Source of the DNA: Liriodendron chinense
Lineage: Eukaryota; Streptophyta; Magnoliopsida; Magnoliales; Magnoliaceae
Length of the DNA: 64,000 bases
Assembly (NCBI GenBank): GCA_003013855.2
Contig: ML058587.1
Location: 62,001-126,000, forward strand
Direction: 5' to 3'
The stretch's first letter is position 1. Every line of letters starts with the position of its first letter. A program made the translations under genes and the position numbers. Positions 22,288 through 31,829 of this stretch are shown piece after piece. The notes under the pieces were generated by a model. That model was not told where the DNA came from and ran no database searches. It saw only the letters and a program-made list of their open reading frames with translations.

Positions 22288-23318
22288 TTTTTTAAAGGAA
22301 TTAAAAGTTTTATTCACATCATTCACATCCACTACAAAGACCAGAAACACATTCAGGTGGGCCTCTGCTCACACAAAAACACAACATGCCACCTATCGTA
22401 TAGAACCCACTACTAAGGGGTTGTATGTGGCCTACCGAAAACCACCCCACCCAACCCCCCATTATAAACAGAAGCTTCCAAAATGTTCCCCAGGCCCACC
22501 TTGTCGAGAAAGATCAAACCCCTAATTTTCTAGGGCAGGTCTGAGGACTGGATGAAAATCTTATTACCTTGCATTTCGCTTCCCAAGCATGCCAACCCAT
22601 CCGCTAGAGAATTCCCTTCCCTCAAAATACGAGATAGCTTAAACTCGCCCATCCACAAAATCATGAGGATACTCTCTTTCTAGTTGATCATCCCGCCAAA
22701 AGAAATTGCATCAATTACAATTTTGGAATCACAATCAACCTCAACTTTGGAAAACCCATGCTGACTGCAAAGGAGGAGCCCATCAAAAAGCGCTCCAACT
22801 TCCGCCACGTTGCTAGAACCTGTGCCATACCCATTAGAGAATGCAAACAAAAATTCGCAACCTCTCCTTGGGGAGGGACCAACCGCGATGCCAATCTCTT
22901 CAAGTGTAATCTGGGCAGCTAATGAACGAGAATTGGTGCCCAAGATGGGCTGACATAACCATCGCAACCATCTCTTGGTGCGGGCAACGGTGACCTCCGT
23001 TCCCTCCCTGGAGTCGTCATATTTATGGGAGTTTCTAGTCTTCCAAATTTCCCAAAGACTAACAACAGGAGTGACCGCCCACACCACCCAAATAAGGCTA
23101 CATGGTGAAGGCTCTGCCCACCAATGTGAAATGCGCCCCATGACGCTCTGATCAGCACTTGGCTCAATCCTTAAAAGAGAAAAGAAGTAGCTCCATACCT
23201 CAGATGCTAGCTGACCAGAAATGAAAAGATGGAAAATCGACTCGGATTTAAGGCTCTGTGACTGATCCATTCCACAATAGGAGCAAATAGATGCCAGCGA
23301 GACGCCCTTGGTCTGAGA
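22288..23318 (-). mobile_element. 5'-truncated L1-type LINE with readable RNase H
   Basis: A minus-strand LINE of 1.03 kb bounded by an exact 13-bp duplication. The T run at 22286-22293 is its poly(A) tail. It holds the end of the RT zinc-binding region and most of RNase H, then an untranslated tail. The right copy of block A lacks it, so the insertion followed the duplication. Confidence 0.9.
22680..23270 (-). pseudogene. LINE ORF2 C-terminus: zinc-binding region and RNase H
   Basis: A 196-residue open frame. SESIFHLFISGQLASEVWSYF is the distal part of the RT zinc-binding domain (its Cys pair CSYCG lies just upstream, near 23285). A linker with WEIWKTRNSHKYD follows, then an RNase H reading GCEFLFAFSNGYGTGSSNVA, EVGALFDGLLL and VEVDCDSKIVIDAISFGG. 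The Glu and the second Asp of the active site are present, but the first Asp segment (VNVDG in relatives) is missing or altered. It stops before the last conserved ADALA part, which is shifted or untranslated. It is an isolated domain in a dead LINE. Confidence 0.82.
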
Positions 23319-23388
23319 CCAATTTCACATTGTTTCAATGCCATTTGGAATGAGACTAATTTCACATTGTTTCAATGCCATTTGATCC
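23315..23388. repeat. 37-bp tandem duplication beside the LINE
   Basis: A unit GAGAC(C/T)AATTTCACATTG plus TTTCAATGCCATTTG occurs twice with a 37-bp period. The right copy of block A has one unit, so the duplication arose on this side. Confidence 0.8.
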
Positions 23389-23444
23389 CCAAACATAAGT
23401 CGTAAGTCTATGAATGGAATTTGGATAGATAGTTGGGTTGTGGG

Positions 23445-24799
23445 TGTAGACATCCCACCTTTGGCTACAAAGTTGGTCGAATGGTTAGATGGATGGAGGT
23501 CCATACCCAATCCATAGTTCAAACCCTAGGACCAAACCCATCAGCTCACCCAGTCCATACCCAGTTTATCTCCCAAACTCCAGGTCCAAACCCAGCCAAG
23601 TCACCCCAAAACATCAGCCCAAAAAACCACCCGCAGGAAAAAAAAAATAGTTTAAAAATCCCCAGTAGGTCAGCCCGATGAGTCAACTGATCTGGTCAGT
23701 CCAGCCCTTGCACCCAGTCAACTCACCTAGTTAAAACCCAAAACCAAACCTAAAAGCAAGCTTAACTCCAACCCTCAAGTTAGGACAAGAAAGTACTCCG
23801 AACCTGGGGTTTTTTCACTCCAGGTTCGGAGTGCCAGCTGTCCGAAGGAGAGAGGGAGTGTGTTTGTACGGGCGGCCCCATACTTATTTACGAGAGTTGC
23901 CACTCCTCGCAGCTATAAAGACCTTGTCTCTCCTTCATTTTCAACATCCAACAAAACTCAATCCTCTCCAGTCCTTCCGAGTTCATCTCCACCCCTTTAG
24001 CCCATTCCTCCACCAAGGAGATCCCGAGTGAGTGAAGAGCATGACCCTGGTCCAAGCCTCTCAAGCCGCCCAAGTCCTAATCCTAGCCACTCGAGCTAAC
24101 CTTTGTGACACCTCCGTCCATCTAACTATTCATATACCAGTGTCATCTCATTCATATCTAGCATAATGCAACATTTCTTATTCTTCCAACCCCCCCCCCC
24201 CCCCCCCCCCCTTATCATCCACCACAGACACTTGACCAGGTCTTAACGTATGCTCTGAGGCTCGCTGACTTGCTCGGATCTTGCCCATCAGAAACTCTGA
24301 CCGATCAAACGCACTATCATGCATCTTGCCTAGCACCTGTTAGTTCGAGTGTATGCTCTGCGGTTTGCCGATTCGATTGGATCCTGCCCATAAAAAATCC
24401 TTACTGATCAAACCCATATCTATGCATTATATCATCTATGAGAATGTACGAGGACTGATTCAGATTTTCAAGGACGAGTTAGATTCTGTGAAGTAGAGAT
24501 AGTACTTTCGTATGGGCAGGGTGGGTGCCTAACACCTTCCCATTCTATAATTGTAATCCCTTACCTTGAATCTCTGACCACAGATCAAAGGTTCAGAGGA
24601 AAGGATCCTTGGATCCCTTTCTCTAGCATTTCTACAAGGTCTAGCCGACTGTAGATTCGAAGTAACTGGCTAGTGGTGACTTAAGTCTTATACGAACCTA
24701 TCTAAACATATCAACCAAAACCTAAAAAGCCCTCGAAAAGAGGCGAGCCCGTGGAAGTGACAATTCGCGCCTCGAAAACTCAGATCACCAGCGTTCACA
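23445..24799 (+). mobile_element. Solo LTR, Tat/Ogre-like, old
   Basis: This segment of 1.36 kb is absent from the right copy of block A, where the flanks join near 47035. It starts TGTAGACATCCC and ends GTTCACA. A TATA-like CTATAAAG lies near 23911-23918. The block GGGTGCCTAACACCTTCCC near 24528 followed by GAATCTCTGACC is characteristic of the 3' part of Tat/Ogre LTRs. Flanking pentamers GTGGG and ATCGG match at three of five positions, so the target duplication is weak. The strand and lineage are inferred. Confidence 0.62.
24190..24211. repeat. Poly(C) run of 22
   Basis: A homopolymer inside the Tat-like LTR. Its length in the real genome is uncertain because such runs are error-prone in assembly. 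Confidence 0.8.
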
Positions 24800-24804
24800 A
24801 TCGG

Positions 24805-25500
24805 TCCACTAGCTTGATGTAGGGTCCATTGGGGTTGAAATTTGAACCCGAGGTGTGCGAAATCACGGGGGCCAGTTCATGTGATCTCCGTTATCTTGTT
24901 TGATGAGTCCTAGTGGCGCAAAATGAATAAACAACTCAAACTGTCGAGTCTGCCTATGTATATTTCTTGTTTGAGGAGGAGCATGTAGGGCCCAAATTGG
25001 TGATAGAGACGAACCTCAAGGGTGAAAGATGATAATCCCCACACAAAGCTAAAAGAATCTTATCCCTTTTCTAGTTTGATCAAAGTACACGTTAAGAGCA
25101 AAGTGGAGATTGGCATGACCAAAATGTTGCCTACATCAAATAATCCTAGAATTAAATTTTCACTTGTAACATCTTCAATATTCCACGTAAAAGGCGACTA
25201 ACATAATCTCCACAAAAGTGAATGATAATACAATCAGGTTACTCTAATGAATCTTTAGAAAGCATGATAGCATCATCTATACATTGTAGATGGGAGTTCT
25301 AGAATATGAAAAGAAATATACGAGACAGATTCCCTTCTTACTGATGAGCTTTGGTTGTCATTGAGGAAACTCCTAGATTTGGAGGAGCTTGGATAATTGC
25401 ATGGCCACATAGAACCACCCTTCAAAAGAAGTTCCATTATGGGTTGGTTATCTTTCTACTGTACTTATGCCCAAGTCTAAGGGTCAGAAGTGGTAAGATT
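24805..25500 (-). repeat. Block A left copy, segment between the Tat-like LTR and the hAT element
   Basis: No gene is recognisable. It aligns in reverse complement with 46320-47030 (for example GGTGATAGAGACG with the TCCCAATCACC area, and CTTCTTACTGATGAGCTT with AAGCTCATCACTAAGAAG near 46489). Open frames here are not conserved between the two copies. Confidence 0.7.
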
Positions 25501-25508
25501 ATCTGTAG

Positions 25509-26014
25509 TAGAGTTAAACACGAGCCAAGCTAGCTCCGTTAGCTTGCTCGACTTGACTCGAAGGTTGGGTTCGAACCAACCCGAGCCATTTTTCCAAGCT
25601 CGAAAGGATTTTCAAGCTGACTCGAGCTAACCCAAGATCAATTCGGCTCAGCTTGAAGTACGGCTTGATCGCAGCTTGATTTGGCTCGACTCGGTTGGAA
25701 CTCAACTCGACTAGCTAGAAAGGTATGTTGTTTAGTCCCACATCGAACGAGAGTAAATAAATGGGAGGTGAAACTCTTTATAAAAGTAAGTGGAGGGTGT
25801 CATTGAACGGGATTTTGGGCTAGGCCTATTTAAATTATTTTTTTCCAGGCTTAAACTTAGCTTGAACTGGGCTTGAAAGCTCAGTTGAGCCAACTCGATC
25901 ATGTCAGTCTAACTCGAAGGCCGAGCTGAGCCGAACACGAGCTAGGGCGGTCATTGAACGAGCCTAGCTCAAACAGGGCAAAGCTCGGCTTGACTCGACT
26001 CATGTACAACTCTA
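25509..26014. mobile_element. hAT-type non-autonomous element carrying an snRNA-promoter-like box
   Basis: A segment of 506 bp absent from the right copy of block A. Its ends are TAGAGTTAAACACGAGCC and the inverse of TAGAGTTGTACATGAGTC. The flanking octamers (TCTGTAGT and TCTATAAT, boundary uncertain by one base) match at six of eight. The empty site reads TCTTTAGT. The body is rich in GAGCT and CTCGACTCG repeats. It has no coding capacity and would have depended on a transposase elsewhere. It contains the AGTCCCACATCG box described separately. Confidence 0.72.
25734..25785 (+). promoter_or_regulatory. USE-like box and TATA box
   Basis: AGTCCCACATCG (25734-25745) matches the plant snRNA upstream sequence element RTCCCACATCG. 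A TTTATAAAA box begins about 32-33 bp downstream, near 25778. That spacing resembles plant Pol II snRNA promoters. No snRNA sequence is recognisable downstream, so activity is unproven. Confidence 0.5.
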
Positions 26015-26022
26015 TCTATAAT

Positions 26023-26863
26023 TGAGAAGAGAATGTGTATATGATTGGACAGTAGGTAGGAACACACACACTCAACTATTGGAAATGAAGAAGGAAGATA
26101 GAGAAGGGCAAGGGGGGATCAAACAAAGGTTAGGAGCTCGTATGCTCAGTTGAACACTCAAATGATAGACAATGAAGATGAGAACCAACTAAATGTTGCG
26201 AATGAACACTTAATCTGATGAGTGTTTATAGTGGGAAAGTTAAAATGAACACAGTACAAAGATAAGTAGGGGTGGGTCTTCAACAATCTTTAAAGGTTGA
26301 TTGCTCTAAAGACTCTACTCCATTATCAAGGGGTGGAGGTTTGTGGAAGAGAAATTTTCATTGGATGTGAGGTCTCCAAACAATACAGTCAAAGTCACTC
26401 GAAAGTTACCAAGTTTGATGCACATGATGGGGACATCCCTTGATCTACAAATGGTTATGACCTGATGCTTAGTTGGTCCAATGAGAGTCAAGATTCCCTC
26501 ATAATACATTTGGACATTAAGATATATTTTGGTCCTTGGAGGACACCACCAAACAAACAGAGCTTGTATAAAGGTAATGTGTTGCCTGCACTCTTAACCA
26601 TTCATGTGATATAGGGTAGCAAAGCTACTTAAATAACTACCTACATTCACCATCATAGGCTTGTAAGATGTAAGTGGATAGAAAAAGGATGTCAAGTCGT
26701 ATTAGGGCATAATAATTATTATAAGCACAACCATGAAAGAAATGATCAAGGGTGAGAAGATAAAAAAGGTGAGGGTACCCAATGAGTAGAATGGAGTTCT
26801 AGCAAGAGACTTTAGGTAGGATGATGATGACTCTCAAGGCAATATCAACCCTCGTAGTTCTTA
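26023..26863 (-). repeat. Block A left copy, segment before the LINE
   Basis: It aligns in reverse complement with 36890-37453 and 46149-46320. The join between those two right-copy pieces is continuous here (GTTGCGAATGAACACTTAATC), which is the empty site of the copia element at 37459-46143. No coding domain is visible. Confidence 0.8.
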
Positions 26864-27610
26864 GGCACGGGATCTAGACGGAATCATGTCGTCTCTGACT
26901 TCCCTGCAGTGATCAAATGGAGGAGGCCATCGGTCGGTTGGTGCTCTCTCAATGTGGATGGTTCGGCTCTAGGTAACCCGGGGAAGGCTGGAGGTGGAGG
27001 GGTATGTCGCAACAGGGCGGGCGACGTCATTTTTGCTTTCTCCTCGGCTTATGGTATAAGCTCTAATAACAAAGCTGAGATCAAGGCCTTGGTTGAGGGG
27101 TTGTCTTTATGTGTGAATAAGGGCATATCCAAAGTAGAAATTTTGTCGGATTCGAAGGTGGTGGTAAATCTTCTTTCTACTCACCGTCAAACCCCTTCTT
27201 GGACCATGTGGTACTGGCAAGCCAGATTTTCAGCCTTGAAAAGGAAGTTGGAGGTTTTGATATATCACACCTTCAGGGAAGCTAACCCTGTGGCGGACGG
27301 CCTTGCTCGATGGGGTAGTTCCTCTCAGCAAAATCGCTTATTCTCATTGGCAGCAGACCTGCCTGCTAGGATTAGGGGTCTTCTTTGTCTGGACAGAACG
27401 GATTGGGGTACTTTAGAAAACCCTAATCTGGGGTTTTTCTTCCTGTTTCCTTTTTTTTGCCTTTTTTTCTTTTTTTCTTTTTCTTTTCCTTTTCGATGTG
27501 AGTTTGTAAGTGTGCAGATAGGATAGGTGGAGTCTCGTGTGACCTCCACCCGAATGTCCATACTGCGTTTTTTCTGTTTATATAAACAGGTATTTGTTTA
27601 AAAAAAAAAT
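26864..27610 (+). mobile_element. 5'-truncated L1-type LINE with intact RNase H
   Basis: A plus-strand LINE of about 0.75 kb ending in a poly(A) run (27601-27609). The short repeat TTCTTA (26858-26863 and 27611-27616) is the likely target duplication. The right copy of block A lacks the insertion. It begins just before the RNase H domain and keeps it open throughout. Confidence 0.83.
26909..27526 (+). CDS. LINE ORF2 C-terminal RNase H, open
   Basis: A 205-codon open frame covering a full type I RNase H. The active-site residues are visible: Asp in SLNVDGSALGNPGKAGGGG near residue 17, Glu in SNNKAEIKALVEGL near 56, Asp in ILSDSKVVVNLL near 81, and a fourth Asp in REANPVADGLARWG near 132. The C-terminal part (LPARIRGLLCLDRTDWGTL) is typical of plant L1 elements. 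After about residue 172 the frame enters the T-rich tail (a string of Phe and Leu) and is not real protein. The first Met is arbitrary: the frame belongs to a larger ORF2 and the insertion is 5'-truncated, so no native start exists. Whether it is ever translated is unknown. Confidence 0.85.
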   Translation: MIKWRRPSVGWCSLNVDGSALGNPGKAGGGGVCRNRAGDVIFAFSSAYGISSNNKAEIKALVEGLSLCVNKGISKVEILSDSKVVVNLLSTHRQTPSWTMWYWQARFSALKRKLEVLIYHTFREANPVADGLARWGSSSQQNRLFSLAADLPARIRGLLCLDRTDWGTLENPNLGFFFLFPFFCLFFFFSFSFPFRCEFVSVQIG

Positions 27611-27616
27611 TTCTTA

Positions 27617-27720
27617 AAAAATGAAGCAAGAGTAAGGGTCCATTGCAATCAAGGGTCCATAGTGGTGATTGTTGTGGACACTGCATAAAGTGTTATTTGC
27701 ATTGAAAAGAACGAACAAAA

Positions 27721-27757
<37 letters not shown>

Positions 27758-27876
27758 CAAATTGAAAATGGCCGCTAGGCCCATTTCTAAATTCAATCTA
27801 AAAACAACCTTTCCTAAAATCCATAATAAAAGAGGTCACTCAATATGTTAGTAAGCCTTTCCCAAATCAATTTCAA
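27617..27876 (-). repeat. Block A left copy, segment between the LINE and the MITE
   Basis: It aligns in reverse complement with 35955-36240 (for example AGGGTCCATAGTGGTGATTG with CAATCACCATTGTGGACCCT). It contains the CA microsatellite at 27722-27753. Confidence 0.8.
27722..27753. repeat. (CA)n microsatellite
   Basis: A run of CA repeats. The matching place in the right copy of block A holds a TC run followed by 18 G (36079-36134), so the repeat motif differs between the duplicates. Confidence 0.95.
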
Positions 27877-27884
27877 GAACTATG

Positions 27885-28389
27885 TAGGGCTGTAAATGGT
27901 CGGGTTCGGGGCGGGTTTAGCCAAAACCAGACCCGCCCATTTACTAAACGGGTCTGGGTCCAAATTTTAGACCCAGACCCTTTTACTAAATGGGCGGGTC
28001 CGGGTCGGGTCTGAGTCAGCCCATCAAACCCATTTATAAATGGGTCCGGGTCTGGTAGAGGGAGATCCACCGAGACCCATTTATAAATGGGCCGGGTCTA
28101 ATGGGTCCGGGTCTGGATCAAGTATGCAAGAATTTTACAAGGCTTAAAACCGGGTCTGGGCTGGACGGGTCCCTTGTAACATAGACCAAACCCGCCCACT
28201 TACTAAATGGGTTTGGGTCGGGTTGGGTCAGGCCTAATATAAAGGAAACCAGACCCAAACCCGTTTAACAAATGGGTCTATTCTTGGACCCAGACTCGTA
28301 CCATTTAACAAATGGGTCGGGTCTGGGTCGGGTCTAAATGGGTTGGGTCTGGGTACCCCATCGGGTCCACTGACCCATTTACAGCCCTA
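27885..28389. mobile_element. hAT MITE, 505 bp, exact 8-bp target duplication
   Basis: The termini are TAGGGCTGTAAATGG and its inverse CCATTTACAGCCCTA. The flanks GAACTATG (27877-27884 and 28390-28397) are identical. The right copy of block A is empty at this site (AAGAATCATGCC in reverse complement). There is no coding capacity. The body is GC-rich and built from GGGTCTGGGTC strings alternating with short palindromes of the CCCATTTATAAATGGG type. It was mobilised in trans by a hAT transposase, by family rule. Confidence 0.93.
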
Positions 28390-28397
28390 GAACTATG

Positions 28398-29075
28398 CCA
28401 TCCAATACTCATTTTTAGAAAGAAACATTTCCAATATTTGACGATCAGAAATGAATTCACTTTTACTCGAACGTTTAAAACAACTAAAAATGCACTATAT
28501 TGGAACAGACAAACCTTAATCCTTTTTTATCTAAGAGATATGGGATCAAAATGTGTTTGTACCTATATGCATTTACATGTGGCACAAATTAAATTTGGCC
28601 CTTTCATCTATTGGGCCATATCATCAATGGTTTATACCCCAGAAAGACACTAATCAAGTTATCCTAGGCATGAAGTAGAACAATATTGAAAAATCAAAGA
28701 TGTGTAGTTTGAAATGTCCAACCAATAGTCAACATTCATTGGGTGAAAATCCTCCACATGATGGCTAGGATCATTTGATTGATACAATTTTTAGCACGTG
28801 TCCTATTCAAGCTGATATAAAATTTATAAATAGTCTAGATCTTGTACATTTGTGCAATTATGTATAGAGAATGATCGTTGATACCTAACTTAGATATTAG
28901 CATTTTGGGGTGCTTCTCTTTGTATATATGATCTTTCAAACTTGTTGAACTCTCTAGTTTCATATGGAAAAATCAGCTTGATGAGAAAAAGAATGCTCAA
29001 GAACCTCCGTCTCACTAGTTAAGTTGGTTAGTGCACACAATCTACAGGGGAAGACTAGGGTTGAATCCCACTGAC
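28398..29075 (-). repeat. Block A left copy, inner end
   Basis: It matches the reverse complement of 35213-35950, for example GATATGGGATCAAAATGTG near 28540. It ends near 29075, where similarity is lost (TTGAATCCCACT against TTGAATACCACT). No gene is visible. Confidence 0.85.
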
Positions 29076-29112
29076 TGATGGATTTGGTGTTGTTAGAGAG
29101 AAAAAAGGATCC

Positions 29113-30395
29113 TGATGAGGACGTCATAACACTATTGAGAGTTTACCAAAGGAGGAGGAGATCATCATGAGTTTTCCTCTGGATGAATGACCACTATGTG
29201 GGCCCAAGTGTGCCGAGTGAACCATTTTGAAGACCCCCACATGCATTTGATCGATGCATCTTCGAAGACCCTATACTAAGAAGATGTATGTGGGTTGCAT
29301 TCTTCACACATCGATCAGACCGTTGGAGTGTGTGTATCGGGCCGTTTGACCGCTTTTGGTCGTGGCTTGCTTCAATCATAGACACTTTAAAACTTAGATG
29401 TCTTAGTTTTATTAGGATTTAGTTTATTTACATTTTGAACCTTTTTATGAGCTTTATATTATGTTTTCTAGTTTATGGATTTTTTTTAAGCAATCTTTCT
29501 TGAGAGCGCCTTTTTGTAAATTTCTGCACTTGAGACTATAAAAGAGAAGAGGGGGGATGTGTGAACCTCTCTATGCTCGTATTTGCAAAAAAAAAAAAAA
29601 AAAAAAAAATCAGAATTTCTTCTTCTTCATGCGATTTGAAGATTCCTCGATGTGATTTGTAATTAGTTTTGGTGTGATTCCATTCCTATTCAACGGAGGT
29701 GTGAGGATTCCATCTATCATCTTCTTTCTCTCTTCCTTTCTATCCAAAAAGAAGTATTTTCTCAAAAACTTCATCTTTCTTCTTCCCTTGCCATTCAAAA
29801 CCATTCTAATCGTCTTTTTCTTCTACTTTTCATCATCCAACTTCAACCCCAACTGAACCCCATCATCTAAAGCCCTAAATCTTCCAATTTTCCCAAATTC
29901 CCAAACCCTAGATCTGCAAATACTTCAATTAACCTAAAATTTCTAATTTTTCTATATCCAAAACCCTAATTCCCATCTCTTAATATGTAAATCTTTTATG
30001 CCCTTTTATCCTATTCCCCAATTTAGCCCCATTTTCCTATTTTTCCATTTTCTAAAAATCGTAATTTAAAAATCCCCAATTCCCATGAGCTCTAATTTCC
30101 CAAATTTCAGATTTTTCCTTCCCAACTCTAATCCTAGAACTTATAAGTCAGCCCCTTGGGTATGGAATGTTCTTATGCTAAATTGGAAGTTCTATCATTC
30201 CATCGGGCCTAGTTTTAATTGATTGATGTGACTTTTAGCATGCACACATGTGATTTAGGTTAAGTCGGATTTTATTTTCTATTGTTTACTCTTAATTACA
30301 TGGTGGATTAACGTCTTTTGTTAATTGAATTACTTTATGGACTCTTTCATAATCTCCACGTTGCATGCTAGCATTAAATCATGTGTCCTGCATCA
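29113..30395 (+). mobile_element. Solo LTR of a chromovirus, exact target duplication
   Basis: 1283 bp starting TGATGAGGACGTCA and ending CCTGCATCA. It is flanked by GATCC on both sides (29108-29112 and 30396-30400). It is related along its length to the split LTR at 583-1034 and 9159-9925. CTATAAAAGAG near 29537 is a likely TATA box of the original promoter, followed by an A run (29588-29610). Loss of the internal part by LTR-LTR recombination is the standard explanation. Confidence 0.92.
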
Positions 30396-30439
30396 GATCC
30401 CAGGATGTTGAGGATACCTAGAAGTCCAATCTAGGCATT

Positions 30440-30647
30440 GAAAATTAAAAAAAAAATTAGAATTTATAATTATAAACCTACAAGAGACTACATTGTGGAA
30501 ACTATAACTTATTTATTTCCTTGAGAATAATAGGAATACATAAAAAAGGTGGGAGCTCTATGGAGATCTGTAGAGATCTTAATAGATATAGATCTCAATA
30601 AGAAAAGAAAATATCCTAATCTAGGAAGATAATTCTAATCGATAACA
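30440..30647 (-). mobile_element. Probable LTR of a minus-strand copia-like element
   Basis: The stretch ends TCGATAACA and is followed by TCACCCCTCAAAGTT, whose reverse complement AACTTTGAGGGGTGA is a good copia polypurine tract. The left boundary (TGAAAATT at 30440) is a guess. No second copy was found in the window, so the element is truncated or its other LTR was lost. Confidence 0.45.
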
Positions 30648-31829
30648 TCACCCCTCAAAGTTAAGGTGATTTGAAAGGGGTAACTTGAGTTTGAAAGGTA
30701 CGATGAACATGTATTTAAAAGCAAAAGAAAGATTCAACAATAACGTGGCAACAAGATGACGAGTAACATGAGGCCAGCATGCACTTTTGATGACGAGTAA
30801 ATCATTGGCACTTCTAACAACTGGCAAATGATCTAGTGGCACTTCCGATGGATGATATTTCAACCATTTCTCTTTCAGTGGCTTCGGATGTTCTAATAGT
30901 GAGAAAAATAGTCTAGACATAATGTCGACAAGGTAAAGGGGCCCAATCAAAATACCGAGCACAATAACCCGTCCTGTCCAAAAGCCTGATACAAAAAACA
31001 AGTTTGGTCCATACACCCGATACAAATGAAAAACACATCTTGTTAAAAGGCCCTGTATCAAGAAGATACATTGTCAAAGGTGTACAGTGTAAATTATTGA
31101 TAGAGGCCCATGAGTCGATCTGCATCAAAAAGCAAATCCAGTGAATGGTGAAGATAGAGGCAACAGATGGCAACAACTGATGGAACCACTCTACCATGGT
31201 TTCTAACCACAAATCTAGCGATTTGGTTGTTAAGGTGGATGGAGGGGAGGATGAGGTTGCATTCAAATTTGATGGCAATCTAGTCCAATATCCGCAGAGA
31301 AGAGGAAATGCCGATCAAGTTTGGGTCTGAGTTCACAAGATGACAACAAGCATGTGTGATGAAGTTTCGGTGCACTCATGGATTACCAAAAAGGAGATGA
31401 AACAAAAATAGGTGTTCACGCCTCTTGTCCTTCACAAAAACAATGGTGTTGACTGTGGTGATTTCGATATGTTGGATCTGGTGATAATTTCAAACTAAAC
31501 GCAGCGTCATCAACAACATGGCAGGCAACAGAGGTGGTGACAATGTTGTCGAATCTAGGGGAGGTTTGCAAATTGGGGAGGAGCAACAGATCGATAATGT
31601 GGCTTTAATGATGGTGTAATCAGAGATGGGTTGTTTAGTAATGTGCAAACATTGGTGCTCTGGTGGGTTGCGAGCGGACAAAGATGGATCTAAGGTGGCT
31701 TTTTTTTCTGGTGGTTTGTTAAAGATGGGCGAATTTGACAAAAAACGGAGAGGTTTTCATCGGCAGGTCCAACACTTTGCAAGTTTTAGGAGTTGAATCT
31801 AGAGGGAATAATGGCAGAATTTGGATAGA
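30648..31829 (-). other. Unassigned stretch, possible interior of the truncated element
   Basis: 1.2 kb with several minus-strand open frames (31061-30648, 31278-30913, 31741-31490) but no gag, protease, integrase or RT motif that I can recognise. It lies at the inner breakpoint of the inverted block A and is not matched in the right copy. Confidence 0.4.

Larger units (their letters stand above)
20930..29075 (-). repeat. Segmental duplication, left copy of block A (inverted)
   Basis: Read in reverse complement this block follows the order of 35213-61110. Matched landmarks are 28400-29075 with 35213-35950, 27600-27880 with 35950-36240, 26060-26860 with 36890-37453 plus 46149-46320, 25010-25500 with 46320-46830, 21900-22270 and 23330-23440 with 47030-47465, 21535-21880 with 54045-54425, and 20940-21430 with 60467-61110. 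Divergence looks moderate by eye. Between the matches lie insertions unique to one side. No host gene is recognisable in it. Confidence 0.85.
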
